Assembly (NCBI GenBank): GCA_041743835.1
Contig: JBGTLW010000082.1
Span: forward strand, 1 to 5,674
DNA length: 5,674 nt
Direction: 5' to 3'
From: JBGTLW01 sp041743835
GTDB taxonomy: Bacteria > Planctomycetota > Phycisphaerae > Phycisphaerales > Phycisphaeraceae
Shown here: positions 4,739 through 5,674 of the stretch, piece after piece
How positions within the stretch are numbered: the first letter of the stretch is position 1
Layout of the letters: the number at the start of each line of letters is the position of its first letter
Program-made: the position numbers and the translations under genes
The notes under the pieces: generated by a model
The model's database searches: none
Told to the model about the DNA's origin: nothing
Seen by the model: the letters and a program-made list of their open reading frames with translations, nothing else

Positions 4739-5503
4739 TTGCGCGACTTTAAGATCCAACCTGCGGGTGACCTTGGCGTTCGGCTCGATCAGAGGCCAGT
4801 CGCACTTAACCGAGAGCCCGGCCACATAGCGCACCTCATCCAGTCCGCCGCGTCATTGGGTGTGAAAGCCTATCTCCGCGTGTGGCACCGCTATTCGGTG
4901 CACGGCCGGGAGTATCTGCCACAAGACCCGCCGTTCGTGATGATCGCCAACCATAGCAGTCACCTCGACGCGCTGGCGCTTGCGGCGGTAATGCCCGCAC
5001 GCCAGCGCAGCCGGGTTTATCCTTTGGCTGCGAGTGATACTTTCTTCGCTAACACGCCATCGGCCGCGCTCTCGGCTTTGCTGCTCAACGCGTTGCCCGT
5101 CCACCGGAGGCGTTGCGTCCATTACACACTTACCTCCCTGCGCGAGCGCATCGTTGGCGGACATTCAATTTTAATTCTCTTTCCAGAAGGCACGCGGTCG
5201 CGAACCGGTGCGTGCGGCACGTTCAAGGCGGGGCTTGGCCGAGTGGTTTGCGGCCTTCCAGTGCCGGTGGTGCCTTGCTGGATTGACGGAGCGTCAACCG
5301 CGTGTCCACCCGGCACCCGCCTGCCCAGGCGCATGCCCGTGCGGGTGATCGTAGGGCCGTCATTTACGTTGGCTCATGTGTCCGACGATCGTGAAGGCTG
5401 GGAGACCGCGAGTCACAGGGCCCATGCGGCTGTGCTTGCGCTGCGGCCTGACCGCGACGTTCCACCGCCGGGGCTCAGCACGCGCATACAAAGCGAGCCT
5501 TGA
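4739..5503 (+). CDS. PlsC-like 1-acyl-glycerol-3-phosphate / lysophospholipid acyltransferase
   Basis: This is a 254-residue protein of the glycerolipid acyltransferase family, which transfers an acyl chain from acyl-ACP or acyl-CoA to lysophosphatidate or a related lysolipid. Motif I is N71-H72-x4-D77 ('NHSSHLD'), the catalytic His-Asp. Motif III is 'FPEGTRSRTG' (148-157), which binds the glycerol phosphate. Motif IV is 'VPVVP' (175-179). The product, phosphatidate, is the substrate of the preceding cytidylyltransferase, so the two genes form a pathway step. It starts 14 nt after that gene. The start is uncertain. TTG 4739 is the most upstream start codon after an in-frame TGA at 4727-4729, but it has no ribosome site. 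TTG 4856 or GTG 4862 would remove about 40 poorly conserved residues and still leave the whole catalytic domain. The ATG at 4726 is in another frame and stops after 8 codons. The tail after about 215 is of low complexity and not family-typical. Confidence 0.82.
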   Translation: MRDFKIQPAGDLGVRLDQRPVALNREPGHIAHLIQSAASLGVKAYLRVWHRYSVHGREYLPQDPPFVMIANHSSHLDALALAAVMPARQRSRVYPLAASDTFFANTPSAALSALLLNALPVHRRRCVHYTLTSLRERIVGGHSILILFPEGTRSRTGACGTFKAGLGRVVCGLPVPVVPCWIDGASTACPPGTRLPRRMPVRVIVGPSFTLAHVSDDREGWETASHRAHAAVLALRPDRDVPPPGLSTRIQSEP

Positions 5504-5520
5504 CACGCGAGACGTACTGT

Positions 5521-5539
5521 CCCCGGCCGTCAGCCGAGG
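5521..5539 (+). other. Hairpin between the acyltransferase gene and rsmA
   Basis: CCCCGGC (5521-5527) pairs with GCCGAGG (5533-5539) around a CGTCA loop, with one C-A mismatch. No T-run follows, so intrinsic termination is doubtful. It sits within the 52-nt gap before rsmA. Confidence 0.3.
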
Positions 5540-5543
5540 CATG

Positions 5544-5555
5544 TATCATCGCGGC
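5544..5555 (+). promoter_or_regulatory. TATCAT -10-like element placed for a leaderless rsmA transcript
   Basis: TATCAT (5544-5549) matches five of six -10 consensus bases and ends exactly 6 nt before the ATG at 5556. RNA polymerase would then start at or next to the A of the start codon. No Shine-Dalgarno sequence lies at a useful distance: GAGG at 5536-5539 is 16 nt away. No -35 is evident at the expected distance. This is inferred from spacing only. Confidence 0.35.
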
Positions 5556-5674
5556 ATGGCCCAGACGCTTACCGAGATCAAGACCCTGCTTGCGGCTTAC
5601 GGGCTGCAACCTAAAAAACGCTTCGGGCAGAACTTTCTCCATGATGGCAATCACATGGCCAAGATCCTTGCCGC
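5556..5674 (+). CDS. rsmA: 16S rRNA (adenine1518/1519-N6)-dimethyltransferase RsmA/KsgA, N-terminal part (3' truncated)
   Basis: Thirty-nine codons are visible before the window ends. The peptide 'TLTEIKTLLAAYGLQPKKR' followed by 'FGQNFLHD' (23-30) is the diagnostic N-terminus of RsmA, where the K-R-x-G-Q-N-F-L segment opens the SAM-binding methyltransferase domain. The enzyme dimethylates two adjacent adenosines in the 3'-terminal helix of 16S rRNA during late 30S assembly. The SAM motif and catalytic N-L-P-Y lie beyond the window. ATG 5556 is preferred. An in-frame ATG at 5541 would add five residues but leaves only 1 nt after the GAGG at 5536-5539. The upstream neighbour is 52 nt away and unrelated in function. 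Confidence 0.92.
   Translation, partial: MAQTLTEIKTLLAAYGLQPKKRFGQNFLHDGNHMAKILA

Noticed and set aside
5500..5505. TTGACA, a perfect -35 hexamer
   Set aside because: It spans the end of the acyltransferase gene and no -10 element lies 16-18 nt downstream. The only -10 candidate is 38 nt away.
1..5674. CRISPR arrays, tRNA or rRNA genes, insertion sequences, attachment sites
   Set aside because: I looked for spaced repeats, tRNA-like cloverleaf segments, transposase motifs and terminal inverted repeats and saw none.

Overview
The window is a GC-rich, almost fully coding bacterial stretch. Every supported gene is on the + strand. It holds seven genes: two cut by the window edges and five complete. 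The organism is probably a Planctomycetota-type bacterium, perhaps of the Phycisphaerae. This is an inference from the style of the genes (an AXE1-type esterase, a PlcP/Agt-like pair, and an RsmA N-terminus that reads like planctomycete proteins), not from any marker I can prove here.

Layout: (1) the 3' end of an acetyl-xylan-esterase/cephalosporin-C-deacetylase-like hydrolase (1-357). (2) A 190-nt non-coding leader (358-547) with 11-bp-phased direct repeats resembling a Pho box, a weak -10 candidate and two hairpins. (3) A calcineurin-like metallophosphoesterase of the PlcP type (548-1438). (4) A GT4 glycosyltransferase of the Agt type (1536-2612). (5) A four-helix ArnE/EamA-like small membrane protein (2682-3029). 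(6) A YnbA-like CDP-alcohol phosphatidyltransferase with altered signature residues (3040-3726). (7) A CdsA/YnbB-like CTP:phosphatidate cytidylyltransferase (3723-4724) that starts on a TTG inside the stop codon of the previous gene. (8) A PlsC-like acyltransferase (4739-5503). (9) The start of rsmA/ksgA, the 16S rRNA dimethyladenosine transferase (from 5556).

The five complete genes plus the small transporter read as one membrane-lipid island. PlcP-type enzymes cleave phospholipid head groups to diacylglycerol, and Agt-type enzymes glycosylate diacylglycerol. Together they make phosphorus-free glycolipids during phosphate starvation in Rhizobiales and marine bacteria. Downstream, PlsC (makes phosphatidate), CdsA (makes CDP-diacylglycerol) and a CDP-alcohol phosphatidyltransferase (attaches an alcohol head group) would form a second route to an unidentified phospholipid, with the ArnE-like protein as a possible lipid or sugar-lipid flippase. 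This second block resembles the poorly understood ynbAB pair of enterobacteria. The juxtaposition of a head-group removal and sugar replacement unit with a dedicated, non-housekeeping phospholipid synthesis unit is the most interesting feature of the window.

The first genes (plcP, agt) use strongly C/G-ending codons. The later block (about 2680-5500) is visibly more mixed, with more TTT, TTG, ATT and GTT codons, which may mean the two blocks have different histories.
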